Positions 1 through 10,812 of a stretch of 64,000 nucleotides of DNA are shown here, piece after piece. Positions within the stretch are counted from its first letter, which is position 1. Each line of letters opens with the position of its first letter. Position numbers and translations under genes: made by a program. A model generated the notes under the pieces. The model was not told where the DNA came from and ran no database searches. It saw only the letters and a program-made list of their open reading frames with translations. The DNA comes from Phycomyces nitens (Eukaryota > Mucoromycota > Mucoromycetes > Mucorales > Phycomycetaceae): the NCBI GenBank assembly GCA_022702545.1, contig JAHRBC010000008.1:1984001-2048000 (forward strand), read 5' to 3'.

Positions 1-1
1 G

Positions 2-532
2 GCAGGTCTCGGTATCTATCCCATCCCCCCTCCTTTACTGCAGACCCGCCTGCGCTCCCAAAGCAGCCCAAACATCCAAAAGGCCAACTCGAACCAGAAC
101 CCGAACCCAGCCGGACCACAGCAATGGGATGAACTTCCCCAGATGCCCATCAGTTCACGCACACCCTACCACAATCTACACATCGTCCGACCCACAACTT
201 CCACACCTCGTCTGGGCGAATCCCATCCCCAGCAACACTCTCCAATTGACCGCACTATGCCTAGTTCACCTGGATCTGTAAAGGTCAAACTGAGCTACCA
301 CGACGGCATCTATGTCATCGTTGTTCCTCAGGAAGCGACCTTTTTGGAGCTCATGGAGAGAGTCGAGCGAAAGATTCGGCTGGTAGCAAATCTCCAGCCC
401 AACGAGATGTTGAAACTAAAGTATCCTGATGAAGACGGTGATCATATCACAATCAGTTCTGATGACGATGTCCTCATGGCATTCGAGAGTCGCGGTATTC
501 ACAATGCAATCAACCTCTTTGTCAGCCTGTAG
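2..532 (+). CDS. Cdc24/Scd1-like RhoGEF, C-terminal end (5' partial)
   Basis: The reading frame is open from the window edge to TAG at 530-532, so this is the last exon of a gene that begins upstream. The last ~85 residues form a PB1 domain: a beta-rich start (VKVKLSYHDGIYVIVV), then the acidic OPCA-type segment around YPDEDGDHITISSDDDV. Just before it is a Ser/Pro/Asn-rich linker containing RLRSQSSPNIQK, which resembles the linker between the PH and PB1 domains of fungal Cdc24. In that family PB1 binds the Bem1/Scd2 scaffold and the DH-PH part activates Cdc42 at polarity sites. The catalytic domains are outside the window, so another PB1 protein such as a Nox regulator remains possible. Confidence 0.65.
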   Translation, partial: AGLGIYPIPPPLLQTRLRSQSSPNIQKANSNQNPNPAGPQQWDELPQMPISSRTPYHNLHIVRPTTSTPRLGESHPQQHSPIDRTMPSSPGSVKVKLSYHDGIYVIVVPQEATFLELMERVERKIRLVANLQPNEMLKLKYPDEDGDHITISSDDDVLMAFESRGIHNAINLFVSL

Positions 533-1435
533 ACCAAATCACACCACACCACAGCACACCACACCACACCACACCACACTACACACTACACACACACACA
601 CTTCCCATTCCTTCCCACCCCTAACCCTTCCTTTTATACCTCTTAGTCCATTTCATATACTGAACATTTTTCCTCTTTTTTCTTCTTATACGGCTTTTGA
701 GCCAAGTTTATTATTATTCACATTATCCAATCTATCCAACACATACAAAAAAAAAGAATAAGAACAAGAAGAAGAAGAAGAACCTTGGCCTTTCTATTTC
801 TTATATCTGTCTAGAAGAAAAGAAAGAAAAAAGAGCCAAGCAAAAACTGTTTTCTTTTCTTTTCTTTTCTTTTCTTTCTGCATTCGTTTTTCTTATTTCT
901 GTTCTATAGTATCCCTTTTGTATGTTTTATGTCTCCTATCCATATCTTTTTATCTCTTTCTATATTCAACGAATTGCATGTAAATACAAAACATTACTAT
1001 CCTTTTTATTAAACAAAAATTTACCTGAATTAATTGTCTCTCTTGGATCTCCCGTCAACTCGGCCTAGTGATAAACAGTGATTCTGCAGACCTGCATAAA
1101 CCTTGCTTATAAAATGCACAATTGTGAATTGGTTTTTATTTAGTATTATTATTATTATTTATTCCAAATATTATACGTGTACTTTTTTTACGAATATCGA
1201 CCAACAGCATCATACCTACAGCGATCAATTCCAACAGACAGCTGTGAACGGGAAATCTATTATACAGGGAAAACATTGAACCATTATCATCTTCTAATTC
1301 GGCTTATTTTTTCTTTATTGATCTGGATCAGTAATGTTTTCTATATTGAACGCACACACATATATATATCTCTGTTAATTGCATTGTTCTTGTCCTTTCT
1401 CTCTTATAAACCTCTCTCTTTTTTTGTTTTCTTAA
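533..1435. other. Intergenic, AT-rich
   Basis: Downstream of the PB1 gene there is a CA/CCACA-rich stretch (about 540-600), then pyrimidine-rich and A-rich DNA with TTTTC repeats near 855-880. No reading frame here has plausible coding content. The last ~200 bases presumably hold the promoter and 5' UTR of the MFS gene. Confidence 0.6.
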
Positions 1436-2242
1436 ATGAAGCCGCTATCTCGGCATACCACAAACCACTCTGGCAAGAGCTACCTTGAAAGAGAGCTGGT
1501 GATCTCTTTGGATAATGATGGTCCATTGGTTGGGGCTTCAATGATGGCTCTTGAGCTTAGTCAGAAAGACGATAGCTCTCTAGACCAATGTAGAATATCC
1601 CATGATGAAGCAACCATTGAAGAGAATACAACCAAGCAAGATGTTCAATACACTACAGAGAAATCAGACACTTCAAGTATACATTCTCCTAATCCCACAT
1701 TGTCCCACATACCGTGGTATATGTTCTGGAAGGACAGGACAGTGACCCAAGTAGACCCTCGGAGCTTTTCGCCTTTCAAGAAGCATCTCATTCTATTGAT
1801 TGTGTCTTTGGCAGGCTCAACGTAAGCTGATTTTGGTCTATAAATCATTCTAAACACCTTGTTAGATCCCCTATATCAACTACTGTCTATGCAAGTATAA
1901 AGTAAAAAAAAAGTAGAAAGGATACCAAATCCTAAATCGTCAATTTCATATAGTACCCTGCCTTGGTTACTATGCAAAATTACTTTAATACCACAGACAC
2001 ACTCATGAATGCATCATGTAAGCTGCAGTATGTTCTCGACAGGTCTTGATGCTTTTTTTTGTCTAGTGTCCGTCTTTACCTTTTTTACTGCCTTTTTTGT
2101 AAGTCTTGGTCGATTGGTTTTGTCATTAAAGACTAACATGACTGAACTGTCCAGCCTTTAATATGGGCATCTTTTGGAGATGTCGTGGGCAAGTTGATTT
2201 AAATCTGTCAATAGTTGTGGTATTGATCCAGGAATACACATG

Positions 2243-2283
<41 letters not shown>

Positions 2284-3662
2284 TTTACCTTAGGTCGACG
2301 TCGGATATATCTCATATCATTCCTAATCAGTGTCATTGGGAGCATCTGCTGTGCTCTCTCTGTTAATATCACAATGTTTATTGTGTTTAGAGGCTTTAGT
2401 GCAATTGGATCATCAGCGGTAATTTGACAGCCCTATTGACAAACAACTGACTGCATAGCTAGGTAATGTCCATGGGAGCAGGTACACTTGCAGACATATT
2501 TGAACCCCATGAAAGAGGCAGAGCATTTGCCTGGTACACATGCGGTCCACTGCTGGGTCCTGCAATAGGGTACGTTTGTGGATCCAAGTGGTGGTGTTAT
2601 TTAGAGTTTAACTAATGTTCATCTGTAGACCCATCATCGGTGGATATCTCAGCCAAGGTCTCGGTTGGAGAAGCAACTTTTGGTTCTTGACAATATTTTC
2701 TAGTTTTATCTGGATCACCATGGTATTCTTTCTCCCAGAGACCTGGCGCCCTGCACCCGCTCTACCAAGCAGTGAGGCTGGAGTGGAGCCAGTAAAGAAG
2801 CGCCGGTTTATCAACCCTCTTTCATCCCTTCGTCTGCTACTGTTCCCAAACATTGCACTGGCTGTTAGTTTTGTGGGTGTATTGTAAGTATATAAAATGT
2901 TTGTATTGACAGCTACTGAATACACACATATATATATACATAGACTGTTTGTATATTACCTCTTGAACACCAACTTTACACGCACCTACACAATCCAGTA
3001 CAAGCTTGATTCTGGAACTGTAGGTATCTGTTACCTACCGCTGGCAATTGGTGCAATGATTGGCGGTATCTCTGGCGGCCGTATCTCGGACAAGGTGTAC
3101 AGCAAGCGGGTCACACAGGCTGGGGGTCAATCTTGCCCAGAGATGCGTTTAGGAGGTCCCTTGTTCTACAGCGCAATTGTCCTCCAGATGTTTGCCTTTG
3201 CTGGCTATGGCTGGTGCGTAGAAGAAAACGTGCATTTTGCCTATGGGCTGGTATTCCAGTTTTTTCGCAAGTATTACAAAAAAATTTATTATTATTATTA
3301 TTATTATTGTTTATTATTGTTTATTAACAGGGTTGCTTTGATAGTCGGAATAGCCATCATGTTTCCCAATGTCGTGCTTTCGGCTTACATGGTCGATTGT
3401 TTCCGCAAAAAGGGTGCTTCTGTGACAGGTAACTTTGGTTTTCTAGACTTTTTGGTGTGCTTACTGGTATTTAGCCTGCAACAACTTTGTTCGCTATTGC
3501 ATGGCCGGCATTGGATCGCTTATTGCGTCTGACCTGGTGAATGCGATTGGAAACGGAATCCTGTTTACGCTCTGTGGTGCGATTCTGTTTTTGGCCACCA
3601 TTTTTATCCTTATTATCATACGAAACTCGAAAAAGTGGGAGAAGCTGAGGGTTGGCATCTAG
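1436..3662 (+). CDS. Major facilitator superfamily (DHA1-type) transporter
   Basis: A multi-exon gene starting at ATG 1436 and ending with TAG 3660-3662. Exon 1 encodes a ~115-residue Ser/Thr-rich cytosolic N-terminus followed by the first membrane segment (HLILLIVSLAGST). Later exons give the MFS motif A loop (WASFGDVVG, then RRRIYLISF), a motif-C-like helix (WYTCGPLLGPAIG, PIIGGYLSQGLGWRSNFW), a central loop ending near KKRRFINPLSSLRLL, and six C-terminal helices (YLPLAIGAMIGGISGG; VALIVGIAIMFPNVVLSAYM). This fits fungal DHA1 drug/polyamine:H+ antiporters of the Qdr/Tpo/Aqr kind at the plasma membrane. The substrate cannot be read from sequence. One intron (2189-2293) has a GC donor and holds a TA microsatellite. 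Several small exons (for example near 1866-1895 and 1954-2019) were placed by splice consensus and are less certain. Confidence 0.85.
2189..2293 (+). other. GC-AG intron in the MFS gene
   Basis: The donor is GTGG/GCAAGT and the acceptor CTTAG/GTCG. Joining them gives GDVVGRRRIYLIS, the expected MFS motif A loop, in frame (phase 1). No nearby GT donor gives this product. The intron contains a TA dinucleotide tract at about 2249-2281. Confidence 0.8.
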
Positions 3663-4272
3663 ATTATACCCCACAAGATTTTATATATATAGATTAATAT
3701 TAATATTATTAAAAAGAAAAGAAAAGAGAGAGAGATTATATGGCGCTATCTTATCTCTAGTTCTGTCCCTCGGTGTCGTGCATTAAATCCAGACAAGAGC
3801 TGCTTATGACTTGATGGGCAGATCAAGATGCCAAACACTGTGTGATTTATGGGCACAATAGTTTCAAGATGATCTTTAATTGAACCATTTATATATTAGA
3901 AAATATAGATATAGATATAGCTAGCTAATTCTCCTATCAAATGCTTATATAATTTTGAGCTACCAAGATAGCCTCTGCTTGTCTAACAAGTATATATATA
4001 TATATATATATATCTGGGTAATAGCCAGTCTATTGGAAATGCGTTATAGCCTGAAAAAGAATCAAGGGAAGACTGGTATGGTGACTATCGGCCGTTGTAT
4101 TATTGGAACACAAGATAAGCATATATACTCTCTTCTCTGGCTGCCAGAATCTGATTTGATACTCCACAAATATATACATTTTTTTATAAAAAAAATCATA
4201 ATAATAATAATAATAATATAATATTTATACAAACCGCCCTTTTTGCCCTGGTTGCTCTTGTTTTTCTCAACA
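3663..4272. other. Intergenic with microsatellites
   Basis: AT-rich spacer between two tandem transporter genes. It holds a TA run at about 3991-4012 and an ATA/TAA run at about 4197-4220. No coding content was recognised. Confidence 0.6.
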
Positions 4273-5660
4273 ATGGAACCTCATGTACCTGGCAGGATTG
4301 GCCGACTAGCCCTCCGATTCTGCTCTGAACAATCGTTTGTATACCGCCTGCTGTTTGGCCCTGACCCACACAGAGTACGCCCCAAGGTCCTGGCCCTGAC
4401 TGTTTTTCTGGTGGCTGTCAATGTTGGAGTGTGGGTGGCAGCAGCAATAGTCTATACCCCATACCCATCAATGCTAGGCACAGGCGCATTGGCCTATACA
4501 CTTGGCCTTCGACATGCGGTTGATGCAGGCAAGCAAACGAATTGGTTACGATTTGATTAACAAGTAAATGTCCTATAGATCACATATCGGCCATTGACAA
4601 TGTTACCCGGAAGCTCCTCAACGACAACCAGCGACCGGTCAGTGTCGGCCTCTTCTTCTCCCTCGGCCACTCGACCATTGTGTTTATTACGGCATTAATT
4701 GTTGCTGCAACTGCAAACGCGGCTGCCAATGGACTAGAGAACTTTTCAGAGATTGGAGGTGTGATTGGAACGTCAGTGTCGATTGTGTTCCTGACCTTGA
4801 TCGCGACCCTCAACATCATTGTTCTCGTGGGTGTCCTAAAGACCCTTCGACGTGTCAAACGAGAAGGTGTCTATACTGAGCTGGATATTGAAGAGTACAT
4901 GAATAGCCGAGGGATCCTTGGGAGGTTCTTTCGGCCAGTGTTTAGGTTTGTCAATGCGTCCTGGAAAATGTATCCACTTGGACTGCTGTTTGGAATTGGA
5001 TTTGACACGTCGACCGAGATCACTCTGCTGGGAATTACTGCTGTCCAGGGTGCAAATGGAATGAACATGTGGTTGATTATCCTACTACCACTCCTGTTTG
5101 CTTCAGGTAACCTTGCAACCAGCTTGATCAAGGACTCAATATTTTTGGTAGGAATGGCCCTGATTGACTCACTCGACGGTATGCTGATGCTATTTACCTA
5201 TACCTGGGCCTATGTCAACCCGGTCCGGAAGATGTACTACAATCTGATCATCACCTCGATCAGTGTTGTGGTTGCCTGCCTGGTTGCGCTGATTGAATTG
5301 TTTGCATTGATTGGCGAGCAGCTCGAGTTGGACAATGGCTGGTGGGAATTCTGGTACACACTGGCAGATAGCTTTGAGTGGATTGGAATCGTTATCGTGG
5401 GAGCGTTTATTGTGACATGGCTCGTGAGTGCAGTGGTCTATCGGCTGTTGGGCTACAAGGACCTCGAACGTGAATTTGATGAGCATAAGCCACAACAAGA
5501 CCAAAAAGGAGTCATTGCAGCCGAGGAAGGAATGGCTAGCGTGGAGACCAGAGCCGAATCTAGCAAACCAGCAGAAGTCTTTGGGAGCCAAGATTCTGAA
5601 ATCATAAACGCCGTTCCCGAAATAGACTCTAAACAAAACTGCCTCAAAGAACAATTGTAG
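4273..5660 (+). CDS. NiCoT-family nickel/cobalt transporter
   Basis: Exons 4273-4528 and 4579-5660 encode 445 residues ending at TAG. The NiCoT signature in the second helix, RHAVDADHISAIDN (the HX4DH motif that binds Ni2+/Co2+), is formed exactly across the splice junction. The other family motifs are present: LGHSTIVF, LGFGFDT-like LLFGIGFDTSTE and a membrane segment with FASGNLATSLIKDS, followed by DSLDGMLML. About eight membrane helices are visible, and the C-terminal ~70 residues are hydrophilic and cytosolic. In fungi such proteins (S. pombe Nic1) take up nickel across the plasma membrane for urease. The intron has a GC donor. The start is the first ATG of the open frame; upstream in-frame codons are not ATG. 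Confidence 0.93.
4529..4578 (+). other. GC-AG intron in the NiCoT gene
   Basis: A 50-nt intron with donor GCAG/GCAAGC and acceptor CTATAG/ATCAC. Removing it restores RHAVDADHI, the invariant metal-binding signature, which makes the GC donor close to unavoidable. Confidence 0.88.
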
Positions 5661-8364
5661 GCCCCCGCCCTCCTTGTTGTTGTTGTTTTTCTTTTTTTCT
5701 ATATTGCTGTTAATATATAAATAATCTTGTAAATAATAATAATAATAATTATAATAATTATAATAAAAGTGCCCTTTTTCTCCCTTTACAGAAACATACG
5801 ATTTTGACACAATATCTCGATTAAATGCATACCGGTTTATATAGTCTGGTACCTGAAAGATGAATATGTGGGTCATCTAGCCATATATGTTCACTAGGTA
5901 AGAGTCCTTGGGTTAAAAAAAAGGCAAAAATCAAAAGTGGTTCGGTTGCCCATGTACATTGGCAGCTTACAGGGGCCAAGAGGGACAGAAATGGGTCGTG
6001 GCATATATTGAAAGGGTTGAGCAGAATATTATTAGTTGGCCAAAGAGCAACTCTGTGACTGCATTATTATAATAATCAGCATCATCATCATTATCATCAG
6101 CATCATCAGCATCATCAAAAGTATATATGAAAATATAAAATATATATAAAAAAAAAGTTTCTTTACACAGACAGTAGGACCAAATTAAGAATACGCTAGT
6201 CCTATTTTGTAAAAACGCCTGATTTACAAACAAATACAATTGCACTCTGTATTCCTATTCCCATCAATTGAATCCCCGACTAGCCTTTCAATTGGTTTTG
6301 TAAATGAATGAAAAGCCATCGGAGATTGAACAAAAGATGGAAGATTGGCGCTTCTAGAAAATATCGATCTCTCTCTAGAACAATGAGTGCTATCTTGGAA
6401 CCAATCACTATTTAAAAAAAAATGGCTGTCTAATAGAGTGTGTTTGTTGGTCTATCTATACGGATCATTGTGTGCGGATGTGTTGGCTGGGATTGTCTGA
6501 TCTGGCTAATCAAAAAGAAGACCCTAGGGACAGGCGAAAGTTGTGCAAATTCTAGGCTGTTTAAAAGCCAATAATGTGAGTCGAGGATATGAGTCGGTCG
6601 GATGTGGCGCCCAGAAGGTGCTCTGAGCGCTTGAGGATCCTGTCGTGGCACACAAGGAAGCGGTCGGTCAATGGCGGTGAATATGGTGAATATGGCGAAT
6701 AGTAATAGTAATAGTAATAGTAATAGTAATAATAAAAGGGGGGGAAGGGGGAAGGTCTTGGTGATGGGGTAAAGGAGGATGTGTAATGAAGAGTGGACTG
6801 CAATGGTATGGCAAGAGGCAATTAGAGAGGGGCAGGGAATAGGCCTGTTCTGAGAACTATGGGAGGTGCGTTCATTTAACGAGCGCATTGTGGACAGAAT
6901 TATATATGGTTTTAATCTACTGTATACCTCTTGCAATTAAAACAAGGTCTAGTTTTGAATCCATATTGACTAGACTGTGACCATGCAAATAAATATATAT
7001 AGATATAGATATATATAGGTAGATATATACACACACATATATATATACATATATATTTGGCCTCCCCTCCCCCTGGTTTCCTTGTAGGGAAAAATGGGGT
7101 TTCTAATGCCCATTCTAAAAAGAATAGAAAAAAAAAGTTGAAATTTATTGTTGTTCTCCTAAAGAAACAAAGTATTGTTATTATTTATATATGGAATCCT
7201 AGTCATATACAAAAAAGTTCATCGGAGCTGGCAACCATCTAGGCACCAAAAAGGATCAATTGGGACCAACATATATCTTTCTCTTGTTAATGGGTATTTG
7301 GGGTTCATAATGTTCTATAGACTTCCTTTGCATTCGACAGGGTACTTATTTAGTTTATTGACCTAACAGATATATAATATATATATAGAATATACTAATT
7401 TTTTATTATATGTGTGGTATTTATGTCTGCTATTGTAATAACAGCAATCTCTATTTCACAGAATAAATTGAATAAATTGAATTAATTTTGTATTTAAACA
7501 ACTATTTCTTCATCAAAAATGCCTCTGCTGCTTTCATTCTTAAATAAAGAGCATCCTAGCTATCAACACCAATTTCCCTTTTTTTTATTTTTTAAGCTTT
7601 TTCTTCTTTTTTTTTATTTTTATTTTTTTAATTTCTTCCTTTTTGTTCTTATTGATTCTGCAAACATTTTCAAAATCTGTTAACCTTTCTTTCTCTTCTC
7701 TTTCTCTTTTACATTTTTAATAATTTTTTATTATTATTATATATTTTCACAACACTGCTCTATTGTGATTATAATTACAATTATAATTATAATTATATAT
7801 ATATTATATATTATATTATATATATATATTTTTATATATATATTTATATACAGCATTACATGTGTATAGGCATATTATTCTAATTATTATTATTATTCGT
7901 ATTCTTATTATTCTTATTATTCTTATTACTACTACTACTACTCATATAATATTTATATATATCAAGATATACTTTATATATTTTATATATTTTTATATAT
8001 ATAATTATATATAAATATATTCATGTATATTGTATACATATCTATATCATCACCATCACCATCATCATTTTGGTAAATTCTTTCTCCATTTATTTATTTA
8101 CTTATTTATTTATTTATATATAAATATATATTTTATATATCTAAAATATTTATATTAAGATATATATGTATATTTCTGTTCAAATGGTTTCACTCCATCC
8201 AACTTGTTGGTTCTCATTTACTTTATGCTCTATATTCTCTGCCCGCTTAATTGTTCTCTTTTTAACCTCTTGTTCTGTTATAGGCTTCTAATCCAATCGT
8301 GACGCATCCCAAACAACATCTTCAATCCCAAATCATCACACACCAAAAAAATATATACAACATC
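5661..8364. other. Gene-free region, mostly AT-rich
   Basis: From 5661 to about 6400 there is AT-rich sequence with TAA and TCA repeats. From 6430 to 6900 the base composition is closer to that of genes, but the reading frames are not convincing (low-complexity Tyr/Leu runs from an AGTAAT repeat at about 6703-6735). From 6960 to 8290 the DNA is very AT-rich with TATA-type repeats, TTATTC repeats near 7905-7930 and TTTA repeats near 8093-8115. The last ~100 bases are pyrimidine-rich and probably form the 5' region of the HMG-box gene. Confidence 0.55.
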
Positions 8365-9886
8365 ATGGCCTTTTCCTTTGACCCAACCCACCTACAAGAC
8401 GACCAACGAGCCTTTCTCGGCCAGGCCCATGTCAAGGATTTCCTGTCGAGATCTGGCTTGGGCCAATACACCCAAATCTTTATTGAAGAAGGCTTTGACC
8501 GGTTAGATTCAGTGAGTCCCCAAACACAAGTGCTGGCCCACACACACACATATTTATCCCATTCTTTCTTAGTTATTTGAAGTAACCGAAGCCGATCTAA
8601 TCCATCTAGGTGTAAAGAGAGGACATCGACGAGTAGGTATTGTATTTATTATATATTTATATATATATAAACTGTTTTAAATAATAATAATAATAGCTAC
8701 AATCAATCAATCAATCTTTTTTCTTCCTTGCACAATTATCCCTTCTTAAAACCATCCTTGTCTAGTTACTCCAGCGAGCAATCGCTAATTCTAGAGGAAT
8801 TCCTTCCAGTCTACCACTCCAGATCCCTGAATCATCCATGCGAAGACCAATGTTAGGTAAGCCTCTTGGTGGTGACCAAACAAGTTATTGATCTATTGCT
8901 GGAGGAAACAGACTATGAGAATCCAATTCAAGCCACACCGCCATCCATGTATGCTCAGGAACATCTTAACAACAGTGCATCCCCCATGCCCCTTGCCTCA
9001 CCTCGCTCTTCCTCTGCCGGTCCGAGTATCAGTCATGTGTCTGGGGGTGCAGTCACAAGTGGCATGTCCTCTACCGAAGACGACAATACGCCAGGAGACA
9101 GCACGGGCAGGCTATGGAAGCGCAAGTACCAGAGACATGCAAAACCCGACAAGAACTGTCCATTGAAGCCGTCTTCGGCATATGTCATGTTCTCAAACGA
9201 TGTCAGAGCAGAGTTGCGGGCTCGAAACATGACTTTTACAGAACTAGCCAAGCTGGTCGGTGACAGGTGGAAGAATCTAAACCATGATGACAAGCAGCGC
9301 TACGAGACAAATGCCATGTTGGCCCGCAAACAGTACCAGGTCCGGCTGGAAGAGTACCAGAGGACAGACGATTTCAAGGTAGGTCTTTTTATTCAAGTGG
9401 ACAATTGCTCACAACTTGTTAGGAATACCAAGAATACATTCGTGATTTCAAGGCAAAACACGAGGCTGCTGGTAAGTCGGTTTGTTTCCCAATTGGTTCT
9501 AATGCTCCATGTATATAGCTCGTCCGGTCGGCAAACCAAGAAAGAGACGCAGAAGGGATCTAGAGACCCAGGAAGAGGAAGAGGAAGAAGAACGGTCGAG
9601 AGGAGGGGATGGCTATAGCGACTCAACCATGGTCCAGCCTCCCATTAATGACTACAAGGACAATCTGAATCCTCGAAAGACTTCTATTCCCGAACACAGA
9701 AACTACCCCTATTGTATCCTCAACGACGTAACTCCTCCGTCTCCTATCTCCAATACCCCACACACTGATCTTAAAGGCGACAATGCTGGGACTCGAAACA
9801 GCAGCAGCAGCACTAGCACAAGTAGCACCAACAGTACGAGTGGACATTCCTCGACTGCGACATCGATCAGCAGCAACAAGTCATAA
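8365..9886 (+). CDS. SAM-domain plus HMG-box protein
   Basis: Six exons (8365-8511, 8573-8632, 8766-8856, 8912-9378, 9423-9471, 9519-9886) give about 393 residues. Residues ~20-80 form a SAM domain (VKDFLSRSGLGQYTQIFIEE, then LFEVTEADLIHLGVKRGHRR). In the middle is an HMG box running from CPLKPSSAYVMFSNDVRAEL to KQRYETNAMLARKQYQVRL. The tail has a basic patch (KPRKRRRR), a Glu run and a Ser/Thr-rich C-terminus. The SAM+HMG layout occurs in early-diverging fungi. A role in chromatin or transcription is likely, with SAM for self-association, but targets are unknown. It is not an obvious sex-locus HMG protein: none of the expected locus neighbours were recognised. The ATG at 8365 is the first in this frame. 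Confidence 0.82.
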
Positions 9887-10275
9887 ATTATAAGAGAGAG
9901 AGAAGAAGAAGAAGAAGAAGAAATATCCCAAAAATCAAACAAGGAAAAAAAAACACACACACACACACACAAATTTTTTGTATTCTGTAGTCATTCATGC
10001 CTCTTTCTATTTTTTGTACTCTGCATAATCTACCCATGCCTCTTTTCTTATCCATTTGTACATTTTTCTTTTCTTTTCTTTTCTTTTTATATGCTCCCTT
10101 TACTATTCTGTAAAAACCAATCCCATTTCTGGGATTCTATTATTATTATTATTATTATTTATTCATCATACATACATCATCCTCATCATCGTCTCTTTTG
10201 TTTTATGAATCTTACATGTCCCACAGATTATCTATATATATATATATATGTACCACATTTTATGCCCAATCATTT
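9887..10275. other. Intergenic between convergent genes
   Basis: It contains GA/GAA repeats right after the HMG-box stop, an AC run at about 9954-9971, a TTATTA run at about 10139-10160 and a TA run near 10232-10249. It presumably carries the 3' UTRs of the two converging genes. Confidence 0.6.
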
Positions 10276-10812
10276 CTATAAAGAAGACAGAAAATCATCA
10301 AGCCCAAGCCTACTTGGTCCAGTCTTTTGTTTGCTTTTTGCCAGCATGGCCTGCAACGCATTGTTCTTTTTCTTTTTTGCACTGGTTGCCACTTGGGGCA
10401 TAATCTTGGTGATGGTTGGGACAGTTGAGATAGTTGGGATAGTTGGGATAGTTGAGACAGTTGGGACAGTTGGTTGAAATGTGGGGATATTGTTCTTTTG
10501 TGAGCCACCGACAATGTGCCTAAAGGTGCAGGCATTGCATTGGTAGACGAGCCGATTCGGTTTTTGCTTCTTCTTTTTTGTTGGTTTTTTGGCTTCCAAT
10601 CGAACAGTAGAATTGAATCCGGGGGCGTAGATTTGGCCGCATCGAGGACATGATATGCGGTCTACTGCTTGTGCTGTCTTGGTTTCATAATTGTCCAGAG
10701 TGTGCTGGAATTCACTCATGTAGAATCTCGAGAGCGAAGGGCATTCTGCAAACACTTTGTGGCTAGCATCAAATAGGAATCCAAGTCTGGTGATTTGTTG
10801 ATTGGTAGTCAT
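10276..10812 (-). CDS. Rpr2/Rpp21-like RNase P/MRP protein subunit
   Basis: A single-exon frame of 178 residues starting MTTNQQITRLGFLFDASHKV. The N-terminal helical segment (residues ~1-45) is followed by a zinc-ribbon with paired cysteines, SCPRCGQIYAPG and YQCNACTFRH, the pattern of the Rpr2/Snm1/Rpp21 family. These proteins are part of RNase P and RNase MRP, which mature tRNA 5' ends and pre-rRNA in the nucleus/nucleolus. The C-terminal half contains a Pro-Thr-x tripeptide repeat encoded by a 9-bp minisatellite, then a Lys-rich tail. The upstream extension of the frame has no ATG with better context, so the start at 10812 is preferred. Confidence 0.75.
   Translation of the reverse strand: MTTNQQITRLGFLFDASHKVFAECPSLSRFYMSEFQHTLDNYETKTAQAVDRISCPRCGQIYAPGFNSTVRLEAKKPTKKKKQKPNRLVYQCNACTFRHIVGGSQKNNIPTFQPTVPTVSTIPTIPTISTVPTITKIMPQVATSAKKKKNNALQAMLAKSKQKTGPSRLGLDDFLSSL
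10412..10476 (-). repeat. 9-bp coding minisatellite in the Rpr2-like gene
   Basis: Read on +, units like AGTTGGGAT follow each other about seven times. In the gene they encode a run of Pro-Thr-Val/Ile and Ser-Thr-Ile/Val tripeptides. The unit length keeps the frame whatever the copy number. Confidence 0.75.

Noticed and set aside
429..761. Thr/His-rich frame overlapping the PB1 exon
   Set aside because: It is a shadow of the PB1 frame continuing into a CACAC-rich 3' UTR.
6561..6936. Protein-coding frames on - with Tyr or Leu runs
   Set aside because: The runs come from an AGTAAT/AGTAATA microsatellite; no domain, no ATG context, no splice-supported extension.
8365..9886. Sex-locus (sexM/sexP) HMG gene
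   Set aside because: The protein has an N-terminal SAM domain, and the expected neighbours (triose phosphate transporter, RNA helicase) are absent from the window.
9709..9972. Ser/Leu-rich frame on -
   Set aside because: Antisense shadow of the Ser/Thr-rich C-terminus of the HMG-box gene and its AC/GAA repeats.
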